A stretch of 64,000 bases of DNA from Sediminibacterium sp. (GCA_016786865.1 JAEUVE010000021.1:62001-126000), one strand, 5' to 3'. Shown: positions 1-8,442, numbered from the stretch's first letter. Translations and numbers: made by a program. Notes: a model not told the origin generated them from the sequence alone.

Positions 1-2
1 AA

Positions 3-641
3 TTAAAGCTCTTTTAAAATATCATCTACAATTCCATAAGCCACAGCTTCTTGTGCATTCATCCAGTAGTCACGGTCAAAATCCTGCATAATCTGGTCGA
101 TGGATTTTCCGCAATTGTCTGCCAGGATTTTGGCGCCAAGTTCCTTGGTTTTTCTGATCTGATTGGCCTGAATTTCAATATCGGCGCTGGTGGCCTGAAA
201 ATAACCTCCCAGGCTGGGCTGGTGTATCATGATTTCTCCATGCGGATATACAAATCGCTTTCCTTTTGTACCTGCACTCAGGAGGATAGAACCCATACTC
301 GCAGCAAGACCCATGCAAATGGTACTTACAGGGCTTTGAATCATTCTCATGGTATCATAGATCACCATACCGCTGGTAACCACACCACCGGGGCTGTTGA
401 TAAACAACTTGATTTCTTGTCCGGGTTTGTCTGCATCCAGTACCAGTAATTTGCTGACCACATCGCGGGCAGACTTATCGTCTACTACCCCCCACAGGTA
501 TACGGTTCTTTTTTCAAAGAACATTTTCTCCATCTTCTTGGTCATGAAACTGCCCATTGGTTCAGGCTTCAGTTCTTTTTCTTCCGGTTCGTCTTCTTCA
601 TTGAAACGGAAAGGGTTCAGGTTGTATTTAGATGCTGTCAT
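3..641 (-). CDS. clpP: ATP-dependent Clp protease proteolytic subunit (paralogue A)
   Basis: Serine peptidase of family S14. It forms the barrel that degrades proteins unfolded by ClpX or ClpA/C in the cytoplasm. The 212 residues carry the full triad: Ser115 in GLAASMGS, His140 in MIHQPS and Asp191 in DRDYWM. The INSPGG motif at about 81-86 is intact. The N-terminus of about 35 acidic and charged residues is longer than in paralogue B and may act as a propeptide (inference). It follows paralogue B (start at 1357, stop at 662) by 20 bases on the same strand, so the two are probably co-transcribed. Both look catalytically competent, which suggests a mixed ClpP1P2 barrel or division of labour. 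In related genomes clpX normally follows clpP; here that position lies beyond the left edge. Confidence 0.95.
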   Translation of the reverse strand: MTASKYNLNPFRFNEEDEPEEKELKPEPMGSFMTKKMEKMFFEKRTVYLWGVVDDKSARDVVSKLLVLDADKPGQEIKLFINSPGGVVTSGMVIYDTMRMIQSPVSTICMGLAASMGSILLSAGTKGKRFVYPHGEIMIHQPSLGGYFQATSADIEIQANQIRKTKELGAKILADNCGKSIDQIMQDFDRDYWMNAQEAVAYGIVDDILKEL

Positions 642-661
642 ATTTTTCTTTTATCCGTTAT

Positions 662-1357
662 TTAAGCTTTCTTTTCCTTTCTTGGGTTGGTGAGCAATAC
701 CTCGTCTACCAGACCATATTCCTTGGCTTCGAGTGCGGTCATCCAGAAATCACGGTCGCTGTCTTTGGCAATGGTTTCTACGTCTTTTCCGGTATGGCTG
801 GCCGTAATGGTATAGAGTTCATGCTTCAGCTTCTTGATTTCCCTTGCAGTGATTTCGATGTCGGTGGCCTGTCCGCCAATGCCGCCACTGGGCTGGTGCA
901 TCATGATCCGGCTGTGCTTCAGGGCAGTTCTTTTACCCTGTACACCGGCACAAAGCAGGATCTGCCCCATGCTTGCTGCAATACCGGTACAAATGGTAGC
1001 CACATCCGGTCCGATGAACTGCATGGTATCATAGATGCCCAGGCCCGCATAAACGCTTCCGCCCGGACTGTTGATGTACATCTGGATATCCCTGCTGCGG
1101 TCTGTACTTTCCAGGAACAGGAGCTGTGCCGTAACAATGTTGGCAACGTAGTCGTTGATGCCCTCGCCCAGGAAGATGATTCGGTCCATCATCAAACGGC
1201 TGAACACGTCCATGCTGGCCACGTTCAAAGGACGTTCCTCAATAATATAGGGCGTCAGGTTGGTTACCTGTCCGTAATTCTTGTAATTGTGTAAAACCGC
1301 ACTGCTGATGCCCTGGTGTTTTACTGCATATTTTTCAAATTCTTTTCCAATATTCAT
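662..1357 (-). CDS. clpP: ATP-dependent Clp protease proteolytic subunit (paralogue B)
   Basis: Second ClpP, 231 residues. The triad is Ser129 (GIAASMGQ), His154 (IMMHQPS) and Asp203 (DRDFWM), with INSPGG near 96-101. It differs from the neighbouring paralogue in the N-terminal 50 residues, in the segment after the catalytic Ser and in a basic C-terminus (NPRKEKKA). This argues for an old duplication rather than a recent copy. It is upstream of paralogue A in the presumed operon. Trigger factor lies further upstream on the same strand (3311-4678), recalling the usual tig-clpP-clpX order, but the two are separated by a patatin gene on the other strand. Confidence 0.95.
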   Translation of the reverse strand: MNIGKEFEKYAVKHQGISSAVLHNYKNYGQVTNLTPYIIEERPLNVASMDVFSRLMMDRIIFLGEGINDYVANIVTAQLLFLESTDRSRDIQMYINSPGGSVYAGLGIYDTMQFIGPDVATICTGIAASMGQILLCAGVQGKRTALKHSRIMMHQPSGGIGGQATDIEITAREIKKLKHELYTITASHTGKDVETIAKDSDRDFWMTALEAKEYGLVDEVLLTNPRKEKKA

Positions 1358-1548
1358 ATGTTGATTTTTCGCTTTGAAGATAAGTGTTTTGCCATATCGG
1401 TAACGGAAACACCGTCAAATTCTGTGCAAAGTTCGTTAATTCCGACAAAAGGGCATACCGGTGATCCAATCCCGTCACAACAGGTTGTCCGGATACCGTA
1501 TATTACAGGAAATACAGCAGGTCTCTTAGCTTGTTAAAACATTGCTAT

Positions 1549-3264
1549 ATGAGTCAAAAAAGCTTTCATATAGGTCTTTGTATGGCCGGTGCGGTATCTG
1601 CAGGTGCCTATACTGCCGGTGTAATGGATTATCTGATGGAAGCGCTGGCGGAATGGGAGAAGCGAAGGGGGCAACCCGGAGTGCCCACCCACAGGGTGCA
1701 GATTTCGGTAATCGGCGGTGCTTCTGCAGGAGGCATGACAGGAATCATAACAGCCGGGGCTATTAACCGGCCATTTGTGCCGGTACCCGTACCCGAACCC
1801 AAAGCATTGCTGAAAGAACATCCTGAGAATCCGTTTTACCACAGTTGGGTAGATCTGTTGGGTGAGGATATGTTTCGTCAGATGCTGGATTTGTCCGATA
1901 TCCGGCGGGAGGGCAAAGTAACATCTGTGTTGAATTCAGATTTCATCGATGCCATTGCAGCAAGAACGATTCGCAGCAATCCTTCCAACTGGGTACCTGC
2001 TCCCCCTTATTTTGCCGAACCACTGAAGCTGTTTACTACCCTGACCAACCTGGAGGGTATTCGGTACAATATTGCTTTCAGAAGTGAATTGCTGGAAAGC
2101 CGTCACAATATGACCATGCACAGCGATTTTGCCTGCTTTCATTTAAATGAAACACAATATGGGCAGAAGGGTTGGATGCCCCTGCATTTCAAAACCGGGC
2201 TCAATGTGTCTCTGGCCCGGGATGCGGCCATCGCAACCGGCGCTTTCCCAATTGGGCTGAAATCGCGGATATTGAATCGGACCAAGGCGGTTGTGATGCA
2301 AAATTCCTGGATTAACTATACAGATACGGCACCAGATGAAACCGATCAAACGGCTTATACTACACAGAATGTAGACGGCGGCCTGATGAACAATGAGCCA
2401 TTTGAAAAAGTAAAACAATTGTTGAATGAGGAAGCGCAACAATTTTTGGGAGAAGAACAGGAAGATTATCGCAGGTTTAGAACGGCGGTGCTGATGATCG
2501 ATCCGTTTCCGGGAGAAGCGCCCCGTACCTTCAGGGTTAACCAGGAGCTGGTGCCCACCCTTCAGTACCTGTTCTATGCCATTACTCAACAGTTGCGGGC
2601 AAAGCCATCAGCACTGATAGATGCCATGTCTGGTGAAAAAGCAGGACAGTACCTGATTGCCCCAACCCGACCTGTTCGTTCGGGATCGGCTGCGGGTACA
2701 AAAATTGACGGAAGTAAGGCCATTGCCTGCGGCGCCATGGACGGATTCAGCGGATTCATGCACAAGGAATTCAGGATACACGATTATTACCTGGGCAGGT
2801 ACAACTGCGAAATGTTTCTTCGGAATCACTTTACCATACCTGCAGCGCACCTGGATGCGCATCCGGTTTTTGGCGAAGGCTATGCGCTTGCAGACAGAGA
2901 TCGGTTCAGGTCTTTCCGAAAAGATGCTTATCAGATCATTCCCATTTTTAGCACCTATGAACAGGGATATTATCCCATGCCGGTATTTGGTTCGGGGACC
3001 CAGTGGCCCATGGTAGAGGAAGGAATGGTACAGCGGTATACCGGTGCCATCCGAAAGCGGGTGGAGGGTGTTATCATGAATGCAGTTCCAATGAGCCGTT
3101 TCAGGAGATTCCTGCTGTACATCGGTTGCCAGGTGTTGTTTAACAAAGCCATTACACAAAAAATCATCAAACTGATGCTGTCCTCTTTGTACAAACACGG
3201 CCTGGTTACAACCACAACATCAGCAACAGAATCCGTTGCACCCATCAGAGAGCAGCAGGCATAA
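1549..3264 (+). CDS. Patatin-like phospholipase domain protein
   Basis: Patatin-type acyl hydrolase using a Ser-Asp dyad on phospholipids or acyl esters. From the ATG at 1549 the protein has 571 residues; a TTG at 1531 would add six. The N-terminal glycine/alanine-rich loop at 11-24 (CMAGAVSAGAYTAG) stands for the oxyanion loop. The nucleophile elbow is GGASAGG with Ser59, and the Asp is Asp276 in VDGGLMNNEP. The roughly 300 residues after the dyad are not assignable by eye. There is no signal peptide, so it is probably cytoplasmic or membrane-associated. It sits alone on the plus strand between tig and the clpP pair. Its stop codon overlaps the A-tract of the tig terminator. Substrate unknown. 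Confidence 0.85.
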   Translation: MSQKSFHIGLCMAGAVSAGAYTAGVMDYLMEALAEWEKRRGQPGVPTHRVQISVIGGASAGGMTGIITAGAINRPFVPVPVPEPKALLKEHPENPFYHSWVDLLGEDMFRQMLDLSDIRREGKVTSVLNSDFIDAIAARTIRSNPSNWVPAPPYFAEPLKLFTTLTNLEGIRYNIAFRSELLESRHNMTMHSDFACFHLNETQYGQKGWMPLHFKTGLNVSLARDAAIATGAFPIGLKSRILNRTKAVVMQNSWINYTDTAPDETDQTAYTTQNVDGGLMNNEPFEKVKQLLNEEAQQFLGEEQEDYRRFRTAVLMIDPFPGEAPRTFRVNQELVPTLQYLFYAITQQLRAKPSALIDAMSGEKAGQYLIAPTRPVRSGSAAGTKIDGSKAIACGAMDGFSGFMHKEFRIHDYYLGRYNCEMFLRNHFTIPAAHLDAHPVFGEGYALADRDRFRSFRKDAYQIIPIFSTYEQGYYPMPVFGSGTQWPMVEEGMVQRYTGAIRKRVEGVIMNAVPMSRFRRFLLYIGCQVLFNKAITQKIIKLMLSSLYKHGLVTTTTSATESVAPIREQQA

Positions 3265-3289
3265 AAAAACCAGCTCCTGAGAGCTGGTT
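3262..3289 (-). terminator. Intrinsic terminator of trigger factor
   Basis: Perfect 9-bp stem (AACCAGCTC / GAGCTGGTT, 3268-3276 and 3281-3289) with a CTGA loop. On the minus strand it is followed by a run of seven T. It lies 22 bases past the tig stop. On the plus strand the U-tract is poor, so it serves tig mainly. Confidence 0.85.
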
Positions 3290-3310
3290 CCTGTATTTAA
3301 TTAACCACCA

Positions 3311-4678
3311 TTAGTGGTGGTGGTGGCTTTCTACAATTTTGGTGAATTCTTCCACGCTGATTGGCTGGTCTTTGGCAGTTACCTGCGTTTCCAGTGTGCC
3401 GAATAATTTCTCGGCATTGATGCGGTGGTAGCTGTCTTCTACGAATTTCTTATCCTGCATCATTCTGTTGGCATAGTCTTCGATCCACTGCTGGTTGTCG
3501 CCCATGGCGCCCAACTGGCCGCCCATGTAACTGAAGAGTTGCATTTTAGCAAAGTTGCGGATATCTTCCGGAAGCACTTCAATCTTGTTGTCGGTGCTCA
3601 GTTTGCTGCTGATCAAAGTCCATTTCAGCTGGTTGGCAAAGCTTGGATACTCTTTGGCAGCTTCCTCTTCGGTTTTTGGTTTTTCACCACCGGTTTGTAA
3701 CCAACGCTTCAGGAAGCTCTCCGGTAAATCCATTTTTACATGGTCTACCAGTTGGTGGTAAATCTGGTCGTGAATCTGATTTTTTGCAGACTGCTCGTAG
3801 TATTTTTCAATTTCAGTTCTGATTTCATTTCTGAGATCAGCTTCAGTTTTAATAGCGTCGTTGTTCGGGAAAGCAGCCAGGAAGAACTCTTCGTTCAGTT
3901 CTGCTTTTTCAACCAGGCCTACCTTGGTAATCAGGATATTGAAGTAACGGTTGCCGTCTTCTTTGGTTAATCCCAGATCTGCCAGGATGGTTTCCGCCTC
4001 TTTATCGTCGAAAGCCTTGCTGATCTGCAGGTTTACCACATCGTTCACTTTCTTGCCCATCAGGTTCTTTCTGAACTTCTCTGTAAAGTACTTCACCAGC
4101 AAAGAATTGTCTTTGGTAATGCCGTTCTCCACAACGTTGCCCTTGGCATCGGTTTCAGTGAAAGTTACGTTCAGTACGTTCTCTTCTGAATTTACGGCTT
4201 CCGGTTCGGTCATTTTTCCAAACCTGGTTTGCAGGCGCGCAATTTCATCGTTCACCATCGCATCAGTAACCTCAATTACATAGCGGGTTACTTTCACGTT
4301 TTTAACGTCGAGGTCAAAAGAAGGCTTCAGGCCAATTTCAAAAGAGAAAGTATATTCTGCCGGGTTGTTCATGTCAAGGCCTGTTGCATCATTGTTCAGT
4401 GGCAAAGGCTGTGCGAAAATATCGATGGCTTCCCGGGTCATGTACTGGTTCAGTTCGGTTTCAACGGTGCGCAGTACCTCATCGGTAAATACGCTCTGTC
4501 CGTACATTTTCTTTACCAGTCCGGCAGGAACCATTCCCTTTCTGAATCCGGGGATATTGGCTGTTTTCGCATATCTCTTCAGGCTTTTTTCAAAACCTGC
4601 ATAATAGTCTTCTTTGGTAAGGGTAACGGAAAGCTTATCGTTCAATAAGCCTATGTTTTCTCTGGTAATAGTAGCCAT
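3311..4678 (-). CDS. tig: Trigger factor, ribosome-associated chaperone
   Basis: Ribosome-bound chaperone and prolyl isomerase that meets nascent chains at the exit tunnel. It has 455 residues. The N-terminal ribosome-binding domain carries the signature region IPGFRKGMVPAGLVKKMYG (about 42-60). A divergent FKBP-like middle domain follows, starting near residue 150, then a helical C-terminal substrate-binding domain. The protein ends in a natural run of four histidines (VESHHHH). The start is the ATG at 4676-4678. A TAnnTTTG element lies 31 bases upstream. It is monocistronic, closed by the hairpin at 3262-3289. Confidence 0.95.
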   Translation of the reverse strand: MATITRENIGLLNDKLSVTLTKEDYYAGFEKSLKRYAKTANIPGFRKGMVPAGLVKKMYGQSVFTDEVLRTVETELNQYMTREAIDIFAQPLPLNNDATGLDMNNPAEYTFSFEIGLKPSFDLDVKNVKVTRYVIEVTDAMVNDEIARLQTRFGKMTEPEAVNSEENVLNVTFTETDAKGNVVENGITKDNSLLVKYFTEKFRKNLMGKKVNDVVNLQISKAFDDKEAETILADLGLTKEDGNRYFNILITKVGLVEKAELNEEFFLAAFPNNDAIKTEADLRNEIRTEIEKYYEQSAKNQIHDQIYHQLVDHVKMDLPESFLKRWLQTGGEKPKTEEEAAKEYPSFANQLKWTLISSKLSTDNKIEVLPEDIRNFAKMQLFSYMGGQLGAMGDNQQWIEDYANRMMQDKKFVEDSYHRINAEKLFGTLETQVTAKDQPISVEEFTKIVESHHHH

Positions 4679-4709
4679 AACGATTTTTTAAAACTTGATT
4701 TTCGGGCTG

Positions 4710-4717
4710 CAAAGGTA
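4710..4717 (-). promoter_or_regulatory. Bacteroidota -7 box upstream of tig
   Basis: TACCTTTG on the minus strand matches the TAnnTTTG consensus. It ends 31 bases upstream of the tig start. I see no clear -33 TTG, so support rests on the -7 box alone. Confidence 0.45.
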
Positions 4718-4963
4718 AGGGATTAGAGCATAAGAACCGTTCCTCATGCGGGTTTTACTGGCAGGTACTGTTGCGTTGTTGAGGGTTTGTTTTTGAATTA
4801 AATGATTGATAATCATATTTTTATGATTTTTGAGCCCCTATTCTAGTCAGGTTTTTATTTCAGGTGAGCGGGGAAGCAGCTAAAAAGCCGGTTTTTTTAT
4901 TGTTAAGGCAATGATTTTGTGGCATTTAAAGTAACTTGAACGGGATAAAACTGGTGCTGAGCT

Positions 4964-5974
4964 ATGGATTCTTTTACCCATTTAGCCCTGGGCGCCTGCA
5001 TGGGCGAAGTCTTTGCAGGAAAAAAGCTGGGCAAAAAAGCCATGCTCTGGGGGGCGATGGCACAAAGTATTCCTGACATTGATTTCGTGTCGGCTTTCTG
5101 GATGGAAACCTCCGATAACCTGCTGGCACACCGGGGCTTTACGCACTCCTTTCTTTTTTGTGCCATCATAACGGTATTGCTGGCCATGCTGGCAGAAAAG
5201 CTGCACCGGCCCCATAATATCCGGCTGAGGTCCTGGATGGGTTTCTTTGGCATCGCCATCTTCCTTCATATCATCATTGATGCATTCAATAATTACGGTG
5301 TAGGCTGGTTCGAACCTTTCAGCCATTACCGGGTATCTTTCAATGCCATTTATGTGGCGGATCCCTTTTTCTCCATCTGGTCGCTGATTGCCTGTCTGGT
5401 GCTGCTGTACCTGGGAAGCAGGTCTTCGCTCCGAAAAAACTGGTCGCGCTTTGGATTGGGAATGAGCGCCGTATACCTTATATACTGTGTATTCAACAAA
5501 TACCAGACCGATCAGAAAATCAGGCAGGCTTTTGCAACAGAAAAAATTGCCTATACCCGTTATATGAGTACGCCCGCTCCTTTGCAAAACTGGCTCTGGT
5601 ATGTGGTAGCCGGAACCGATACCGGCTACTATGTGGGATTTCGCTCCGTATTTGATACCAGTAAGCAAATGGACCTGGAATATTTTCCGAGAAATGATTC
5701 CTTACTGCGCCAAGTGCAGGACCATCGCGACATCGATAACCTGATCCGTTTCTCACAACAATTTTATACAGTGGAAAAATGGAGCGATACCCTGGTCTTC
5801 AACGACCTGCGCTTTGGACAAATGCTGGGATGGGAATCGAAACGGGGAAGATTTGTATTTCATTTCTTCCTGAATCACAGGAACGATAACAGGCTGGTGG
5901 TGCAGCGGGGAAGATTCAAGGGATGGAAGTTGGAAACAGCCGAGTCGCTGATAGAAAGAATCCGCGGAAATTGA
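4964..5974 (+). CDS. YdjM/DUF457-type membrane-bound metal-dependent hydrolase
   Basis: Integral membrane protein of the YdjM family (336 residues), annotated as metal-dependent hydrolases of unproven substrate. Conserved acids and histidines cluster as in the family: DSFTHLALG (His6), PDIDF (Asp38, Asp40), HRGFTHS (His56, His60/61) and HIIIDAFNNYG near residue 105. Transmembrane helices lie near 60-75, 90-110, 135-150 and 165-180. The C-terminal half is soluble. The 285 bases between tig and this gene hold no other gene; I see only a small ATGATT/AATCAT inverted repeat at 4802-4816. It converges with polX (26 bases between stops). Confidence 0.8.
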   Translation: MDSFTHLALGACMGEVFAGKKLGKKAMLWGAMAQSIPDIDFVSAFWMETSDNLLAHRGFTHSFLFCAIITVLLAMLAEKLHRPHNIRLRSWMGFFGIAIFLHIIIDAFNNYGVGWFEPFSHYRVSFNAIYVADPFFSIWSLIACLVLLYLGSRSSLRKNWSRFGLGMSAVYLIYCVFNKYQTDQKIRQAFATEKIAYTRYMSTPAPLQNWLWYVVAGTDTGYYVGFRSVFDTSKQMDLEYFPRNDSLLRQVQDHRDIDNLIRFSQQFYTVEKWSDTLVFNDLRFGQMLGWESKRGRFVFHFFLNHRNDNRLVVQRGRFKGWKLETAESLIERIRGN

Positions 5975-5999
5975 TCGGGTCTCCGAAATATAGGGCAGC

Positions 6000-7019
6000 T
6001 TATTTACGGATCATGGCTTTTTCAATTTCGCCTTTGTTGAGTCGCTGTTCCGGAGGAATAAATTTCATTTGTAAAAAAGCATACATCTCTTCCTCAGTAG
6101 CCCCTGCCATTTTGCGATGGGTCTTGAGGTGAAAGATGCCGTATTCGTTGATTTTGTATCCTCGTTCTCTGGCAATAGTCCTAAGCCGGATATTGTGTTC
6201 CTTGTTGCCGGTGAAATAGAGGAGGGCAGCACCAAATTCATCTTTGCTTACGAGTCTGCAATCTACCTGCACATTGGCTTTGTTCAGCAATACACTTACT
6301 TTGGTGGGGCCTTTTACCAGCACGCTCTTAATACCCGGCAACTGAATGAATTGTTCAACGATCCGCCTGCGCTTTTTGGGTTCGGCTTCAATAACAATAT
6401 CAATATCACCGATCGTTTCTTTTTTTCTGCGTAAGCTTCCAGCCAGGGCAGCCCGATCAACACCGGGAATTTTCTGGATGCTGGTGATGATATCGTTTCC
6501 GATTTTGAGTGCATCCTTCAGCAACATCCGCTTTTCTTCCTTGTATAACTTAAGTGCGCGTTGAAGGTTTTCTATTTTCTTCTGCCCAAATCCTTTTATT
6601 TTTTCCAGCCGCCCTGTTTGCAGGGCGGTAATCAGTTCTTCTTTATTCCGGATACTGAGTGCGTCGTGCAGTACCCTGAGTGTGGCTGCACCGATTCCGT
6701 TTACGTGCATGAGTTCCAATAACTCAAACGGAACCTTTTTTTTCAGTTCCTCAAAACCATGTACCTGCCCGGTGTGCAAAAACTCAATGATTTTTTCGGC
6801 AATGCTTTCTCCGATACCCCTGATATTGTCCAATGCAGAAAGGTTATCGTTGTAAACGATGATATCCTCTTTCATGTTTAATAATGTTTTGGCAACATTA
6901 TCGTAGGCAATGGCCCTGAATCGTTCTTCCGTTCCCAGATAACGGTAGCAATCTGCCATCTGGCCGAAAATGACCGAGAGCGCTCGGTTTCTGGCAGGAA
7001 TTTGGGTAGAATAGGGCAT
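6000..7019 (-). CDS. polX: Family X DNA polymerase core without PHP domain
   Basis: Gap-filling repair polymerase of family X. With the ATG at 7019 it has 339 residues; an upstream in-frame start (7178) would run through the palindrome and into the opposite gene and is unlikely. The order is an 8-kDa-like domain (about 5-90), helix-hairpin-helix segments (IRGIGES near 66, VNGIGAA near 106, IKGFGQK near 141), then the palm with GS 194-195, Asp205 and Asp207 in GDIDIVIE, and Asp253 in QVDCRL. The family motif FIPPEQRLNKGEIE (320-333) normally links to a C-terminal PHP exonuclease domain of about 240 residues; here the protein stops six residues later. It may act alone or with a separate PHP protein. 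It is divergent from the CHAD gene across a shared palindrome. Confidence 0.9.
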   Translation of the reverse strand: MPYSTQIPARNRALSVIFGQMADCYRYLGTEERFRAIAYDNVAKTLLNMKEDIIVYNDNLSALDNIRGIGESIAEKIIEFLHTGQVHGFEELKKKVPFELLELMHVNGIGAATLRVLHDALSIRNKEELITALQTGRLEKIKGFGQKKIENLQRALKLYKEEKRMLLKDALKIGNDIITSIQKIPGVDRAALAGSLRRKKETIGDIDIVIEAEPKKRRRIVEQFIQLPGIKSVLVKGPTKVSVLLNKANVQVDCRLVSKDEFGAALLYFTGNKEHNIRLRTIARERGYKINEYGIFHLKTHRKMAGATEEEMYAFLQMKFIPPEQRLNKGEIEKAMIRK

Positions 7020-7025
7020 CAGGAT

Positions 7026-7051
7026 AATATGTCTTAAATTTAAGACATATT
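7026..7051. promoter_or_regulatory. 26-bp perfect palindrome between polX and the CHAD gene
   Basis: The 37-base divergent intergenic region is filled by a perfect palindrome whose half is AATATGTCTTAAA. It begins 6 bases upstream of the polX ATG and ends 5 bases before the CHAD ATG. The centre reads TTAAATTTAA, so each strand holds TAAATTTA, one mismatch from the TAnnTTTG -7 box. A dimeric regulator binding here could control both genes (inference). Confidence 0.6.
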
Positions 7052-7056
7052 GCCTT

Positions 7057-7875
7057 ATGAAAAAAAAGCAGCTGGCACGGATCGCCAAAGGGTATTGCCT
7101 GGAGTTGATGCTTTCTTCGGAAAAACTGCTTCCGGGTTTTAGTATTGGTGCGGTGCATCGGTACAGGGTACAATACAAAAAGCTGCGGGCCTTTCTGCGG
7201 ATGCTCCGGACCGGATCAACTGCATCCGGATATTTACGTTTACCAAAGCAGCTGAAAACGGTTTATGGCCTTGCCGGTTCCATAAGAGACCTGCAATTGC
7301 ACAAACAGCAGGTGCAGTATATATTTCACAACAAACAAAAAAAGCCGGAATCCTACCTGTTGAAGGTAAAGCAGGAAATTGCAAATAGTAAAAAAGCATT
7401 GCGTGATTATTTTTCTGAAACCAACCTGAAAGGAGGAACAGAAAAAATCATACAGGCGCTTCCGGAATCTTTTTCAAAAAAAGCCCTGTACCATTACACC
7501 AATAAACAGTGGGAACAGGTAGCACAACTGGTCGCTACCAAACATATTACGGATGCCAATATGCACCTGATCCGGAAAATACTGAAAGACCTGTATTATA
7601 ATATGACTATACTGGATGAAGCCCGCTTTGTGGTGAAGGCCGGAAAACAGCAACGCTTTGTTTCTCTGCAGCTGTTCAGTGCACTGATGGGGCAGCTCGG
7701 AAAGTTCCAGGATCTTACCACAGAAATTCGTATGCTGGGCCCATCTCAGCTGAAAGGATTGCCAGCCGAAGCACAAGGGGAACTGCAACTGTTGCGTGCA
7801 ACTTTTATCATGCAAAAAAATAAACAGAAACGAGAGCTGGCCAGGCAGTTTGAAAAATTATTGGGCGCTACATAA
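7057..7875 (+). CDS. CHAD domain protein
   Basis: CHAD proteins are all-helical, histidine- and basic-rich and bind inorganic polyphosphate (established for several members). This 272-residue protein is nearly all domain. Features are conserved basic and histidine positions in HRYRVQYKKLRAFLRMLR (34-51), SIRDLQLHKQQ (about 85-95), and the repeated second half containing ILKDLYYNM and GKFQDLTTEIRML. There is no CYTH domain and no signal peptide, so it is cytoplasmic. The start is the ATG at 7057, five bases beyond the palindrome. A PPK2-type polyphosphate kinase is encoded about 39 kb away in this window. Confidence 0.85.
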   Translation: MKKKQLARIAKGYCLELMLSSEKLLPGFSIGAVHRYRVQYKKLRAFLRMLRTGSTASGYLRLPKQLKTVYGLAGSIRDLQLHKQQVQYIFHNKQKKPESYLLKVKQEIANSKKALRDYFSETNLKGGTEKIIQALPESFSKKALYHYTNKQWEQVAQLVATKHITDANMHLIRKILKDLYYNMTILDEARFVVKAGKQQRFVSLQLFSALMGQLGKFQDLTTEIRMLGPSQLKGLPAEAQGELQLLRATFIMQKNKQKRELARQFEKLLGAT

Positions 7876-7899
7876 AAAACCGCCGGTTTTGCCGGCGGC
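7873..7899 (-). terminator. Intrinsic terminator of hsp20
   Basis: GC-rich stem CCGCCGG / CCGGCGG (7880-7886, 7892-7898) followed on the minus strand by six T. It lies 21 bases past the hsp20 stop and partly overlaps the end of the CHAD gene. On the plus strand no T-run follows. Confidence 0.85.
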
Positions 7900-7919
7900 T
7901 GCATTCGTTTTGCGACGGA

Positions 7920-8366
7920 TTATTTCACCGCAATTTTTTTGGCGGCATCTTTTTTTGCTCCCTTGTTATAGGGTAAGCTGATGTTGAGCAGGCCATCTTC
8001 GTATTTGGCCTCAATCTTGTCGCGGTTTACATCTTCGGGGAGGGTAAAGGATCTGCTGAATGAGGAGAAATGATATTCCTTCCTCGTAAATTTCTCTTCC
8101 TTATTTTCTTTGTTTTCTTCTCTTACGCAACGGATGGTCAACATGTTTCCATTTGCCTGTACATTAAAATCGTCTTTCTTAAATCCGGGTGCTACCAGTG
8201 AAACCAGATAAGCATCTTTCCCTTCTGCAATATTTACTGCAGGCAGATTTTTCATCCGGTTCCAGAATCCATCTCCATTATTAAACCATTCGTTCCATGG
8301 TTTGAAAAAATCATCGAAAACAGAAGGGATGCGATCGGTTACCTTTGCCGGTGCATGGTTTGCCAT
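7920..8366 (-). CDS. Small heat-shock protein Hsp20 (alpha-crystallin domain)
   Basis: ATP-independent holdase chaperone, 148 residues. A short variable N-terminus (MANHAPAKVTDRIPSVFDDFF) precedes the alpha-crystallin domain from about residue 42 (PAVNIAEGKDAYLVSLVAPG) to about 132, including YEDGLLNISLPY. The C-terminal tail is lysine-rich and ends KKIAVK, which contains an I-x-V anchoring motif. It has its own terminator and lies 76 bases downstream of the cardiolipin synthase-like gene on the same strand. Confidence 0.95.
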   Translation of the reverse strand: MANHAPAKVTDRIPSVFDDFFKPWNEWFNNGDGFWNRMKNLPAVNIAEGKDAYLVSLVAPGFKKDDFNVQANGNMLTIRCVREENKENKEEKFTRKEYHFSSFSRSFTLPEDVNRDKIEAKYEDGLLNISLPYNKGAKKDAAKKIAVK

Positions 8367-8442
8367 AAAGCCTCCTTTGTTTTGGATTAAAAAATTTCAA
8401 CGAAAAGGTACAGCTTTATCTGATCAGAAACAATGAGGGATC

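Noticed and set aside
4802..4816. ATGATT-GAT-AATCAT inverted repeat reminiscent of a Fur box between tig and the YdjM-type gene
   Set aside because: Only a 6-bp arm with a 3-base spacer, poor fit to the Fur consensus, and no iron gene follows.
7020..7178. N-terminal extension of the PolX reading frame to 7178
   Set aside because: The extra 53 residues overlap the divergent CHAD gene and the palindrome and do not resemble the family.
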